A DNA stretch of 64,000 nt, taken from positions 42,325 through 106,324 of the forward strand of contig JANNXJ010000004.1 in the NCBI GenBank assembly GCA_031409515.1, written 5' to 3'. This document shows, piece by piece, positions 8,925 through 17,381 of the stretch. The notes below the pieces were generated by a model, which ran no database searches, had not been told where the DNA came from, and was given only the letters and a program-made list of their open reading frames with translations. Every line of letters begins with the position of its first letter. Position 1 is the stretch's first letter. The position numbers and the translations under genes were made by a program. Source of the DNA: SHZI01 sp031409515. GTDB taxonomy: Bacteria > Pseudomonadota > Gammaproteobacteria > Steroidobacterales > GCA-2729495.

Positions 8925-10472
8925 TCAGGCCGAGAGACTTTGCCCCGGTTGCCAGGCAATTTCACTGATCCGGCAGTCAGCCGCGTCATGTTCGAAACGG
9001 AAGGCTACAAAGTCGCCGGGACGGGTCAGCGCCAGCCCGACAACAAACGACAGCCCGGAGCCCTGGGAGTTGGTGTCCTGGTCGCACTTGACATAGAACG
9101 GCGAGTGGGTCGCATCAACCGCCAGAAACCCCGCAGCCGCAGACTCTGTCAGGTACCGCGCGACCTGGGTCGCCACAGCGCGCCAGGTTTCCGCGTCACC
9201 CTTCTGCACCGCTGCCCAGCGCGTGCTCCGGGCAATCGTGCCAGCCGTCAACACTGCCCGCCGGCGCACACTCAGCTGCTGCCACTCCCGCCGGGAACTG
9301 TGGCTGCGGGCGAGCGTGACATTACCGCTGAACGAGATGAACCCCGGCGCCGCACCACGGAGCACGTTGACACCACGCCGTGCCAGCAACGCGGCCTGTT
9401 CGTCATCGGGCTCGACCGCTACCCGCGCACGGGAACGCAAGAGCACCGTCTCTGCGGGACTCCCCGACGCCAGCATGCCGGCGATGGCGCCGATGGCGCT
9501 CAGTGACCGGACCCGACGCCCGTCGGTCGCGATCTCGGTGAGCTGCGGAAAATAGGTAATGATGTTGGGGCTGGCTAACACGGAGGCACTCTGACTCCTC
9601 GTTACGTCTTCCACCCGGGACCAGCTGGCCGGCGGATCGAGCAGCAGCATGGCGTTGCGGCGCGCGCAGTAGCGCTCGGCAACGAAGATGCCCACGGGCC
9701 CCACGTCGGCTTTGGGCGCGCCAGACAGCAGGCACACAAGATCGACGTTGGCGACCTGCTCGAGGGCATGAATGCCGGTGGCGTCTTCTGCCGAGCCGAT
9801 GAGGTCGTAGTCGCTGGGTGGAGCCGCGGACCGCCAGTCGCCCCGGCCGGGCACATAGCCAATGGGGCCAAACCCGGTGGCCCCGGACGTCAGAAAGGGC
9901 CGCGCCCGGGGTGCGTCGCCCTGCAAGCGGACCAGAGCAGAGTCCGCCAGCGCCTCGCCGATGAAGGCGTCATCGTCGGCGGCGACGGTCACCGCGCGCC
10001 AGGTTTCCTGCTCCTCCACCAGCGGATTGGCCGGGGAACGGATCCGCTGCACCGTGAGATTGAAGCGCCAGAGGTCCGCCGGGGGAATGCCGTCGTAGTC
10101 CACGGTGGCCCGCAGGTACTCCAGGGGCCCCGGGTTGACGGCGTCCAGGTCGAGTGTGCCGCCGGGACCCGGCAGAGTAATGCGGCTGGGCCGGCCGGAC
10201 CGCGGCACCCGCACGACGACGGCCTGGCGGCCGCCGTTGTCGAAGAACTGACCCAGGATCCACTCGAGCCGGCTGCGTTCAGCCGGAGAGCCGAAGCGGC
10301 GACGGAACTCGGCGACGCTCTCGATGACGACAGGGATATTGGCGGGGCCCCGGGGGGCCGGGCCAACGAAGGCAGTGACAGTTTCGCGGCGGAGCGGGAT
10401 CGGCTCCTCGCCGGCAGGAGATTCAATGACTCGAATCCCGGCTCCTGAGAGTTCGGGCAACAGTGGGCGCAT
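8925..10472 (-). CDS. phage tail sheath-like protein, solitary
   Basis: 515 aa from ATG 10472. The N-terminus follows the contractile-sheath pattern: GIRVIESPAG, then TAFVGPAPRGPANIPVVI and FRRRFG. The middle has NVDLVCLLSG, and the C-terminal sheath domain has GVNVLRG, WAAVQKGDAETWRAV, FYVKCDQDTN and RPGDFVAFRF. Sheath proteins polymerise around a tail tube and contract in phages, R-pyocins and extracellular injection systems. No tube, baseplate, terminator, spike or ATPase gene is near. The start lies inside the rhomboid gene (50 bp overlap). The longer frame to 10571 is rejected because those 33 residues are a Cys/Arg-rich shadow of the rhomboid. Confidence 0.82.
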   Translation of the reverse strand: MRPLLPELSGAGIRVIESPAGEEPIPLRRETVTAFVGPAPRGPANIPVVIESVAEFRRRFGSPAERSRLEWILGQFFDNGGRQAVVVRVPRSGRPSRITLPGPGGTLDLDAVNPGPLEYLRATVDYDGIPPADLWRFNLTVQRIRSPANPLVEEQETWRAVTVAADDDAFIGEALADSALVRLQGDAPRARPFLTSGATGFGPIGYVPGRGDWRSAAPPSDYDLIGSAEDATGIHALEQVANVDLVCLLSGAPKADVGPVGIFVAERYCARRNAMLLLDPPASWSRVEDVTRSQSASVLASPNIITYFPQLTEIATDGRRVRSLSAIGAIAGMLASGSPAETVLLRSRARVAVEPDDEQAALLARRGVNVLRGAAPGFISFSGNVTLARSHSSRREWQQLSVRRRAVLTAGTIARSTRWAAVQKGDAETWRAVATQVARYLTESAAAGFLAVDATHSPFYVKCDQDTNSQGSGLSFVVGLALTRPGDFVAFRFEHDAADCRISEIAWQPGQSLSA

Positions 10473-11118
10473 CCGCAGACAACAACGCCATCGAGTGTAG
10501 CATCGGGGCCAGCAGCAGGCCGCACACAAAGCCGCCGACATGGGCCTGAAAGGCCACGCCGCCCGGCACAATCTCCGACCAGTTCGAGTAGAGCAGCTGC
10601 AGGAGAAACCAGCTCACCAGCACAACCCAGGCAGGCAGCTCGACGACCCGCAGGGTGAGGAAGACGGGAAGAAGCAGGCGGAGCTCGGCCCGGGGGTGCA
10701 GGAAAAGGTAGGCGCCGAGTATCCCGGAGACGGCCCCGCTTGCCCCGACCATCGCCACGGCGGACGACGGCTCCACCCAGGCCTGCGCGAGGGCTGCCGC
10801 CGCCCCGCAGGCCAGGAGCAGGACCGTAAAGCGGCCCGGCCCCAGCGTCTGCTCCACCTTCGGGCCGAAGACCCCCAGGAACAGCAGGTTGCCGAGCAGG
10901 TGCAGCCAGCCGGCATGGAGGAACTGGTAGGTAATCAGGGTGGCCGGGGGCGGAATGGCCAGCAGGACTCCGGCCCGCTCAACACCACCGAACAGCTCGC
11001 CGGGGACGAAGGCCAGTCCCGCTGGCACGAAGAAGGTGCCGGGCAACAGGAACAGCTGCCCCGCAAACACCAGCAGCAACAGGCCAAAGAACGTCAGGGT
11101 GGCAACGGGCATCGTCAC
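10423..11118 (-). CDS. rhomboid family intramembrane serine protease
   Basis: 231 aa, about six transmembrane helices. The catalytic dyad is visible: Ser127 in VGASGAVSG and His193 in AHVGGF, with the HxxxN motif in HAGWLHLLGN. It cleaves membrane proteins within the bilayer. A shorter start at the second ATG (11112) is possible. The start overlaps the stop of the L,D-transpeptidase gene by 4 bp (ATGA), and its 3' end overlaps the sheath-like gene by 50 bp. A second rhomboid lies at 50634. Confidence 0.9.
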   Translation of the reverse strand: MTMPVATLTFFGLLLLVFAGQLFLLPGTFFVPAGLAFVPGELFGGVERAGVLLAIPPPATLITYQFLHAGWLHLLGNLLFLGVFGPKVEQTLGPGRFTVLLLACGAAAALAQAWVEPSSAVAMVGASGAVSGILGAYLFLHPRAELRLLLPVFLTLRVVELPAWVVLVSWFLLQLLYSNWSEIVPGGVAFQAHVGGFVCGLLLAPMLHSMALLSADAPTVARTLRSRDSSH

Positions 11119-12230
11119 CGGGTGGCCGCATCAACCTCAACCGGGTAGGTCACGATGTTCTCCGTAGGCCGCGCCCGGGCGGCGACTGTCTGGGCGTCGG
11201 CGGCCGACTCCAGCAGCCGGACCGGAAAGCCCCGCCCCTCCTTCACGGTGGCGGCAACGAGTGCAGCATCGACGGTGATACCGGGAGCGCTGGCCGCTTT
11301 CTGGCCAGGCAGCGGCGGGTTGCCGGGCTTGCGCTTCTGGAGTTCCGTGGCGAACTGCCTGTCGAGCAGCGCCTGAAGATTGCGCGCGTCATCCTCCAGT
11401 GCGGGATGCGCCTCCAGATAGAGATTGCCGTCGCTCCACGCCAGCAGCTGGGGCTGGTTGACGATGCGCACCTTCGTGCCCACCGGTACCTGGCTGAACA
11501 GTGACTCGATGTCCTCGGGATAGAGCTGCACACAGCCGTGACTGACCCGCATGCCAATGCCCGAGGGCTTGTTGGTCCCGTGGATCAGGTAGGAGGGAAA
11601 TCCGAGCCGCAGGGCGAAGGCGCCCAGGGGATTGTCCGGGCCGGCGGCCACCTGGGCAGGCAGTGGATCGCCGGCCTCTGCGTGCTCCTTGCGAATCGAC
11701 GCGGGCACGGTCCACACGGGGTCCTTGACCTTGGACACAACCGTGGTCGTGCCAAGCGGCGTCGCCCAGCCCTCCCGGCCGATACCCACCGGATGGGTAA
11801 CGACGACCGGCGCCTCACCGGGCGCTGCCTTCGGGTAGTAGAAGATCCGCTTGGTACCGATGTTCAGGACGATGCCCTCCCGGGGCGCGTCCGGGAGGAT
11901 GAACTGGGTCGGCAGCACGATCCGCGTGCCGGCCCCGGGCAGCCAGGGGTCCACGCCCGGGTTGGCGTGCACGAGATCGTCATAGCCCAGATCGTAGGCC
12001 CGGGCGATGTCGCTGAAGGTGTCCTCGTAACGGGCGCGGATGACCTGCATCTCGCCGACGACGCCGTTGCCGGGGCTCAGCACGAACCGGTCGCTGACGA
12101 TCGGCGGAAGCTCTGTCGGCGCCTTGACGGCCTGGCCATGACGGTGGGCCCAATCCGGGGTTTTGAACAGCGCGCAGCCGCCAATGTTCAGCGCAGCCGC
12201 GAGCACGACGAGGCGGAGGAGTTGCTGCAT
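11115..12230 (-). CDS. L,D-transpeptidase (YkuD) lipoprotein with LysM-like domain
   Basis: 371 aa from ATG 12230. The signal peptide MQQLLRLVVLAAALNIGGC ends in a lipobox Cys. A LysM-like segment follows (DTFSDIARAYDLGYDDLVHANPG). The YkuD domain carries the catalytic Cys233 in SHGCVQLYP, preceded by HGTNKPSGIG. Such enzymes attach Braun-type lipoproteins to peptidoglycan or form 3-3 crosslinks in the periplasm. The 58 residues upstream to 12404 lie inside the protease gene and are rejected. It follows the M48 protease by 8 bp and overlaps the rhomboid start by 4 bp. Confidence 0.92.
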   Translation of the reverse strand: MQQLLRLVVLAAALNIGGCALFKTPDWAHRHGQAVKAPTELPPIVSDRFVLSPGNGVVGEMQVIRARYEDTFSDIARAYDLGYDDLVHANPGVDPWLPGAGTRIVLPTQFILPDAPREGIVLNIGTKRIFYYPKAAPGEAPVVVTHPVGIGREGWATPLGTTTVVSKVKDPVWTVPASIRKEHAEAGDPLPAQVAAGPDNPLGAFALRLGFPSYLIHGTNKPSGIGMRVSHGCVQLYPEDIESLFSQVPVGTKVRIVNQPQLLAWSDGNLYLEAHPALEDDARNLQALLDRQFATELQKRKPGNPPLPGQKAASAPGITVDAALVAATVKEGRGFPVRLLESAADAQTVAARARPTENIVTYPVEVDAATR

Positions 12231-12238
12231 CCGTAAAC

Positions 12239-13009
12239 CTACCTCTGGCAATTGGGTTTCCTGCCTGCCGCCTGGGCGGCGTTGTAACGCTTCAGGGCTT
12301 CCGGCAGCTGCCTGACCAGATCCTGGATCCGGCTGTCGCCCGACGGGTGGGTCGAGAGAAACTGGGGCGGGCCGAGTTCGTTTTTGGCGGCCATGTTCTT
12401 CCACAGCTGGATGCTGGCGCTGGGATTGAAGCCTGCATCCGCCATGTAGTTGAGCCCGATGGTGTCCGCTTCGGTTTCGTTGGCGCGGCTGAAGGGCAGA
12501 CTGAGGCCCAGCTGCGCGCCCATGGACACCAGATCGCCAACCCCGGGGCCGGCACCGAGGACTGCCGTGCCGAGGATCACACCGCCCTGGGTTGTGGCTT
12601 CCCGGTTGGCCCGCTTGAGCGAGTGCTGGAGCGTCACGTGGGCCACCTCGTGCCCAATGACAGCGGCCAGTTGGTCCTGGTTCTCGGCCACGGCGAGCAG
12701 TCCGGTGTACACGCCGATGCGCCCGCCGGGCATGGCGAAGGCATTGATGTCGTCACTCTCGAAGAGCACGACTTCCCAGTCCTCCTCCGAGTAGGGCTTC
12801 TCCAGTTGCTGGACGATGTCGGCCGACACGCAATTGACATAGGCGATCTGCCTGGCATCCGTGGCCGCCGGGGTCTGGGCCCGCATCTCCTGGAACACCT
12901 GCCCCGATTCCGACTCGAGCTCCGACTCGGAGTAGATGGGGAGGGAGCAGGCGCTGAGCAGCAGCGTGGCCAGGAGTAGGGGCAGGACGAGGGTCAGGCG
13001 CGGGTGCAT
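12239..13009 (-). CDS. M48 family metalloprotease lipoprotein
   Basis: 256 aa. The lipoprotein signal ends LLLSAC. The zinc-protease motif is HEVAH at residues 120-124, with the third ligand Glu in ANETEADTIG and the typical STHPSGDSRI near the C-terminus. It belongs to the periplasmic M48 group (BepA/LoiP-like) that trims misfolded envelope proteins. It heads the minus-strand chain with the L,D-transpeptidase, rhomboid and sheath-like genes, with 8 bp to the next gene. Confidence 0.92.
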   Translation of the reverse strand: MHPRLTLVLPLLLATLLLSACSLPIYSESELESESGQVFQEMRAQTPAATDARQIAYVNCVSADIVQQLEKPYSEEDWEVVLFESDDINAFAMPGGRIGVYTGLLAVAENQDQLAAVIGHEVAHVTLQHSLKRANREATTQGGVILGTAVLGAGPGVGDLVSMGAQLGLSLPFSRANETEADTIGLNYMADAGFNPSASIQLWKNMAAKNELGPPQFLSTHPSGDSRIQDLVRQLPEALKRYNAAQAAGRKPNCQR

Positions 13010-13178
13010 GGCGGGGATTATCCGGCCTGGCCGGCGTCAGGGAAAGCGGGCTGGCCGGGTATCGAGGGACAAACGGACTCTGGCCACCTGAGTGTGGCGG
13101 GGAACCTTTGGGTACCTGAGGCGGTCCACAGCCGAGTCGGTCCTGCAACGGGCGCCGTCCAGTCACCGGGGAAACACG

Positions 13179-13538
13179 ATGCTGAATACCACGAGCGCGT
13201 TTGCGGGCCTTTTGATTGCCCTGGGCGTCGGCGCCTTTGTCACGTCCTCCAGCCCCACTGCCCTGCTCCCGGCCTATGTGGGGGGGGTGCTGCTGGCCGT
13301 CAGCGGACTCTCGATTGCCTTTGCAGCAGCCAGCAAGCCCCTGAACACCGTCGCCATGGTGGTCGCGCTGCTGGGGGCGCTGGCCCCGGCGGCGGCGCTG
13401 CTGAACCGGGCCAGCCAGATGAGCCCCCTGGCGCTGACAGTGAACGTGGGAATGCTGACGCTCTGCGCGGCCCTGTTCATCCTGCACGTCCGCTGGTATC
13501 TGCAGTCGCGGCGCGCCGCAGCGCCCGCTGCAGGCTAA
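13179..13538 (+). CDS. small hypothetical membrane protein
   Basis: 119 aa from ATG 13179 (MLNTTSAFAGLLIALGVGAF), which is preceded by GGGGAAA as ribosome-binding site. Four hydrophobic segments fill most of the length and the C-terminus is short and basic. No family recognised. It is divergent from the M48 gene (169 bp between them) and convergent with sohB, whose stop lies 5 bp beyond its own. The upstream 29 codons to 13092 have no membrane character and are rejected. Confidence 0.65.
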   Translation: MLNTTSAFAGLLIALGVGAFVTSSSPTALLPAYVGGVLLAVSGLSIAFAAASKPLNTVAMVVALLGALAPAAALLNRASQMSPLALTVNVGMLTLCAALFILHVRWYLQSRRAAAPAAG

Positions 13539-13542
13539 GGCT

Positions 13543-14568
13543 TCAGGGAAAGCGGCCGTTCAGGTCCCGCTGGGACACCCAGGCAGCGGCTTCGTCGGCC
13601 CCGGCCCGCATGGCGGACAGCACGCGCTGCTGCAGCGTGGGACGGGCCCTGAAGGTGAGCCGGAAAACGTCCGCCGACTCGGTGGCCCGCTGCAGGTAGT
13701 CGTCGCTGGTTTCCACGGCGTCCACCAGCTTCAGTTCCAGGGCTCGTGAGCCGTACCAGTGCTCGCCCGTGGCCACCGCCTCGATATCGAGGCCTGGCCG
13801 GTAGGTCGTTACCACCTGCTTGAAGAGCGCGTGCACTTCCTCGAGCTCCTCACGCAATTTAGCCCGGTCGGCATCGGTGTTCTCGCCGAACATGGTGACC
13901 GTGCGCTTGTAGCGCCCCGCGGTGATCTGCTCGAAGTCCACGCCCCGCGCCTCCAGCAGGCGGTGGAAATTCGGTACCTGGGCAATCACCCCAATGGAGC
14001 CGATCACGGCAAAGGGGGCCGCGACGATCCGGTTGGCAACGCAGGCCATGAGGTAGCCGCCGCTGGCGGCGCCCTTGTCGACGATGGCGGTGAGGGGAAT
14101 CTCTTTGTCCCGCAGGCGCTTCAGCTGGGAGGCGGCCAGCCCGTGCTCATGCACGGCGCCGCCGAAGTTTTCCAGGCACAGCACCACCTCGTCCGTCTTG
14201 CTGGCCACGCCAAGAATGGCGCTGATCTCCTCCCGCAGCGCCGGGACTGCAGTGGCCCGGATGTCACCCTTGAACTCCAGGACATACACCCGGCGCCGGG
14301 CGTCGGTGCCCTGGGCATGGTCCTCAAGTTTCCGCTGCTTCTTCTCCTGCTTCAGTTCCGTCTTGCGCTCGGCCTTGCTGAGCAAGGCGTGGCGTAACTG
14401 CTGACGCAGGTCCCGGTATTTGTCGTTGAGCTTCTCAACCTTGAGGCCCCCGGCGGCTGGCCCTTTGCGGGACAGGCCCACCGAGAGCGCGACGATGGCC
14501 GCCACCGCGGCAACCACAGTGACCGCCTTGGCGAGAAAGAGGCCGTAGTCGAGCAGGAACTGGACCAT
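13543..14568 (-). CDS. sohB: SohB-like protease (S49 family)
   Basis: 341 aa. An N-terminal membrane anchor (about residues 12-32) is followed by a basic coiled region, then the ClpP-fold S49 domain. Catalytic Ser169 is in KGAASGGY and Lys221 in GRYKRTV, the Ser/Lys dyad of the family. Length and architecture match SohB rather than the longer SppA. It would degrade membrane-released peptides on the periplasmic side. It starts 11 bp after the lipA stop, so it is probably co-transcribed. Confidence 0.92.
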   Translation of the reverse strand: MVQFLLDYGLFLAKAVTVVAAVAAIVALSVGLSRKGPAAGGLKVEKLNDKYRDLRQQLRHALLSKAERKTELKQEKKQRKLEDHAQGTDARRRVYVLEFKGDIRATAVPALREEISAILGVASKTDEVVLCLENFGGAVHEHGLAASQLKRLRDKEIPLTAIVDKGAASGGYLMACVANRIVAAPFAVIGSIGVIAQVPNFHRLLEARGVDFEQITAGRYKRTVTMFGENTDADRAKLREELEEVHALFKQVVTTYRPGLDIEAVATGEHWYGSRALELKLVDAVETSDDYLQRATESADVFRLTFRARPTLQQRVLSAMRAGADEAAAWVSQRDLNGRFP

Positions 14569-14579
14569 CGCGGGACGGG

Positions 14580-15602
14580 TCAGCCGGCCGGCAGGCCGGC
14601 GTTATTGCGCTCAAGGGCGCGCTCGGCACGATAGCTGGAGCGGACCAGGGGCCCGGCCACGACTTCCACAAAGCCCTTGTCGAGTCCTCGCTGCCGGTAA
14701 GCTGCAAATTCATCCGGGTGCACGTACTGCCGGACGGGCAGGTGGTTGGCCGTGGGGCGCAGATACTGGCCGAGGGTCAGCAGGTCGACACCAGCGTGGC
14801 GCAGATCAGTCATGGCCTCGGCCACTTCATCCGCCGTCTCGCCGAGACCGAGCATGAGGCTGCTCTTGATGAGCACCATTGGATCGGTCGCCTTGGCATG
14901 CGCGAGGACCTGCAGGGACTGGTCGTATCCCGCCCGGGGATCCCGCACCTCCGGCGTCAGCCGACGGACCGTTTCCAGGTTGTGGGCAAACACGGCGACG
15001 CCGGAGTTGACCACGGTGGCGACAGCAGCGAGGTTGCCGGCAAAGTCCGGCGTCAGTGCCTCCACGGCCGTGCCCGGATTGCGCGCGCGGATGGCGCGGA
15101 CGCAGTCGGCGTAGTGGCCTGCCCCGCCGTCCTGGAGATCGTCCCGGTCGACCGACGTGAGGACCACATACTTGAGACCCATGATCTCCACGGACCGGGC
15201 GGCATTGTCCGGCTCCCCGGTGTCCAGCCAGCCCCGCGGATTGCCCGTGTCGACGGCACAGAAGCGGCAGGCCCGGGTGCACACGTGCCCCATGAGCATG
15301 ATGGTGGCGGTGCCGGCGTTCCAGCACTCCCCGATGTTGGGGCACATGGACTCCTCGCACACCGTGGCCAGGCGGTGCTCGTGGACCGTCCGCTGCACGT
15401 CGGCATAGCGGCCGCCGGACACGAGGCGGACCCGCAGCCAGTCCGGCTTGCGGCCCAGATTGGGTTCCGCATGGTCGGGTTCAGCCCGGTCGGCCCCGGG
15501 ACCCGGGGCACGCTGCTTCACGCCGTTGCGAATGGCGGTAAAGCCGGCGGCGGTGGTGTACTTCGCACCGCTTTCGATAGGAATGCCCTTGAAGGAGGTC
15601 AT
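14580..15602 (-). CDS. lipA: lipoyl synthase
   Basis: 340 aa from ATG 15602. Both iron-sulfur sites are visible: Cys82, Cys87 and Cys93 (auxiliary cluster, CEESMCPNIGEC) and Cys108, Cys112 and Cys115 (radical-SAM CTRACRFC). The C-terminal RSSYRAE supplies the Ser ligand of the auxiliary cluster. It inserts two sulfurs into octanoyl-protein to make lipoate. The N-terminal 50 residues are a little longer than in E. coli LipA. lipB is not adjacent. A rho-independent terminator for the preceding gene lies just upstream, so lipA likely has its own promoter between about 15603 and 15665. Confidence 0.96.
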   Translation of the reverse strand: MTSFKGIPIESGAKYTTAAGFTAIRNGVKQRAPGPGADRAEPDHAEPNLGRKPDWLRVRLVSGGRYADVQRTVHEHRLATVCEESMCPNIGECWNAGTATIMLMGHVCTRACRFCAVDTGNPRGWLDTGEPDNAARSVEIMGLKYVVLTSVDRDDLQDGGAGHYADCVRAIRARNPGTAVEALTPDFAGNLAAVATVVNSGVAVFAHNLETVRRLTPEVRDPRAGYDQSLQVLAHAKATDPMVLIKSSLMLGLGETADEVAEAMTDLRHAGVDLLTLGQYLRPTANHLPVRQYVHPDEFAAYRQRGLDKGFVEVVAGPLVRSSYRAERALERNNAGLPAG

Positions 15603-15665
15603 CTTTCCATTCTCGCACGGGCCGGGGCAGCCCGGCACAGGCGGCTCTCTGGTGTACTGCACCCC

Positions 15666-15694
15666 AAAAAAAAGACCCGGCACAAGGCCGGGTC
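15666..15694 (-). terminator. rho-independent terminator
   Basis: On the minus strand GACCCGGC and its complement (15674-15694) form an eight-pair GC-rich stem with a short loop. It is followed directly by eight U residues (15666-15673). It terminates the small gene ending at 15743 and isolates it from lipA. Confidence 0.88.
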
Positions 15695-15742
15695 AATACA
15701 GGGGGAACCTAAAAATCAGACCACCACGTCAGCAGCACACAG

Positions 15743-15940
15743 CTAGTGAATTCTTGACCAGTTGAGGAGTTCCACTTCGTCCTCGTCCCGCTGAAAGTTC
15801 AGGGCGAGGACGGCCTCGATCTCCTTGGGTTCCAGCACCTGGTCCACGCCGTGGTTCAACTCCACCACGCCGCTGTATTCATCGGCGAAGCCCGGCTCCT
15901 CAGAGCGCAGCAGGAAGCGGGTGTAGTACTTCGCGCGCAT
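15743..15940 (-). CDS. small acidic hypothetical protein
   Basis: 65 aa from ATG 15940 (MRAKYYTRFLLRSEEPGF), acidic, with no signal or membrane segment. I do not recognise it. The longer frame to 16090 is rejected because it would overlap the upstream hydrolase gene and is Pro/Ala-rich shadow sequence. It is followed 49 bp later by a strong intrinsic terminator, which supports it being a real transcription unit end. Confidence 0.6.
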   Translation of the reverse strand: MRAKYYTRFLLRSEEPGFADEYSGVVELNHGVDQVLEPKEIEAVLALNFQRDEDEVELLNWSRIH

Positions 15941-15998
15941 GGTCTGAACGTTAGGGAAAAGCCCCCGGGGGTTCTGTGCGCGACCGCACAGATTTGGG

Positions 15999-16925
15999 TC
16001 AGGACGCGCCGGGACCGGGGCTGCCCCACCAGCGCGCCACGGCGGCGCCCGTGGCGGGATTGACGAAGTAGCCGTAGCACTTGTGCACATTGAGGCCGTC
16101 CGCGCCGCGGAACGGGTTTACGAGGTCGGTACGGTCGCTGATCCCGCCCACGAGGCCCAGTTGCCGCATCTCGGTGAAGTCCTCGGCGAAACGGCGGCCC
16201 AGCGCAGTAAGGCCGCCCAGGGCCGCCAGGTTTTCCCAGCGGCGGATGCTCCGGGGATAGCGCGCGGCGCCACTGGCCCGGTTGCCCTGCAGACGGCGCC
16301 GGATGTAGCGGGTGCCCAGAGGGCTACCGAGGGTCAGAAACAGATCTATGGGCCCGGCCTTGTCCTGGAGGCTCCAGAGCGTGTCCCAGGCGATGACGGA
16401 GCCGAAGCTGTGGGCCATCAGCAGCACCCGTTCGCCTGCGGCCCAGGAACGCTCCAGCTCGGCGCGGAGGCCAGCACGGATGCGGTCACCGACCCCGTCC
16501 ACGTTGTGAAAGTAGCGGTCCGAGGCTGCGATGTTGATGCGGGTATCTGCGTCCGCGAGCCAGTTAATCAGCCAGGGGAAGCGGTCCCCGCAGAGGTGCG
16601 CGTAGTAGTTCGCGCGCCGGCGGATGCCGAATACTTCGCGAATGCTGTCTTTCTCGGGCCTGGAGTCGGCGAGCAGCGCGGCGATACCCGCCTCATCCAG
16701 CCGCACATCCCGATAGCTGTCGTAAAGGTGATGGCCCCAGAGGGCGAGATGCAGGCACTCCGGAGTGGCAGCCAGTTCAGCCGCTGCTCCGGGATCCGCG
16801 CGACGGACGCCCTCCAGCAGGCAGCGCCATAGCGTTGCGCGGTGGACAGCGGGGGCCGGCTTGGCACGCAGGCCCGGCACGTACAAGATACGCGGGACCA
16901 GTTGCGCTTCCGTGCTGGCGGACAT
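15999..16925 (-). CDS. alpha/beta hydrolase (esterase/lipase-like)
   Basis: 308 aa from the ATG at 16925. A Ser nucleophile elbow is visible in LLMAHSFGSVIAWDTL, with a strand and helix on either side as in lipases. The oxyanion segment is YVPGLRAKPAP. It is probably cytoplasmic, with no signal peptide. The substrate is unknown. It is divergent from gloA with only 13 bp between start codons, so their promoters must overlap the coding regions. A start at the ATG at 16958 would overlap gloA. Confidence 0.7.
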   Translation of the reverse strand: MSASTEAQLVPRILYVPGLRAKPAPAVHRATLWRCLLEGVRRADPGAAAELAATPECLHLALWGHHLYDSYRDVRLDEAGIAALLADSRPEKDSIREVFGIRRRANYYAHLCGDRFPWLINWLADADTRINIAASDRYFHNVDGVGDRIRAGLRAELERSWAAGERVLLMAHSFGSVIAWDTLWSLQDKAGPIDLFLTLGSPLGTRYIRRRLQGNRASGAARYPRSIRRWENLAALGGLTALGRRFAEDFTEMRQLGLVGGISDRTDLVNPFRGADGLNVHKCYGYFVNPATGAAVARWWGSPGPGAS

Positions 16926-16938
16926 TGGCGGCATTCTA

Positions 16939-17358
16939 ATGAAGTATCTGCACACCATGGTTCGGGTGTCCGATCTGGACGCGTCCCTGAACTTCTACTG
17001 TGCCCAGCTGGGACTCCGGGAACTAAAGCGGAGCGAGAACGAGCGGGGCCGTTTCACCCTGGTCTTCCTCGCGGCGCCGGGCGACGAGGGCGCTTGTGTC
17101 GAGCTCACCTACAACTGGGACCCGGAAAACTACACGGGGGGCCGGAACTTCGGGCATCTGGCCTACCAGGTGGATGACATCTATGCGCTGTGCAGCCGGT
17201 TGCAGGCTGCCGGGGCCACCATCAACCGCCCGCCCCGGGACGGCTACATGGCCTTTGTGCGCTCGCCGGACGGCATTTCCATCGAGCTGCTGCAGAAGGG
17301 AGGCCCGCTGCCGCCGAGGGAGCCCTGGAAGTCGCTGCCCAATTCCGGTAGCTGGTAA
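16939..17358 (+). CDS. gloA: lactoylglutathione lyase (glyoxalase I)
   Basis: 139 aa. The metal ligands of glyoxalase I are all visible: His5 (LHTMVRV), Glu55 (CVELTYN), His73 (FGHLAYQVDD) and Glu116 (SIELLQ). It converts the methylglyoxal-glutathione hemithioacetal to S-lactoylglutathione in the cytoplasm. The start at 16939 gives the standard N-terminus; the 58 upstream codons are antisense to the divergent hydrolase. Confidence 0.94.
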   Translation: MKYLHTMVRVSDLDASLNFYCAQLGLRELKRSENERGRFTLVFLAAPGDEGACVELTYNWDPENYTGGRNFGHLAYQVDDIYALCSRLQAAGATINRPPRDGYMAFVRSPDGISIELLQKGGPLPPREPWKSLPNSGSW

Positions 17359-17381
17359 GCACGACCAGCCGGCTCGCCGGG

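Noticed and set aside
12231..12404. 58-codon N-terminal extension of the L,D-transpeptidase
   Set aside because: Lies inside the M48 gene; the internal ATG gives a proper lipoprotein signal and is 8 bp from the previous stop.
8925..13009. A prophage or contractile injection cluster around the sheath-like gene
   Set aside because: No other structural phage or injection-system genes found in 64 kb; the neighbours are chromosomal envelope genes, and no integrase or attachment repeats were seen.
15674..15694. Riboswitch or attenuator in front of lipA
   Set aside because: The hairpin with its U-run is oriented as a simple terminator for the upstream small gene; no larger conserved fold is seen.
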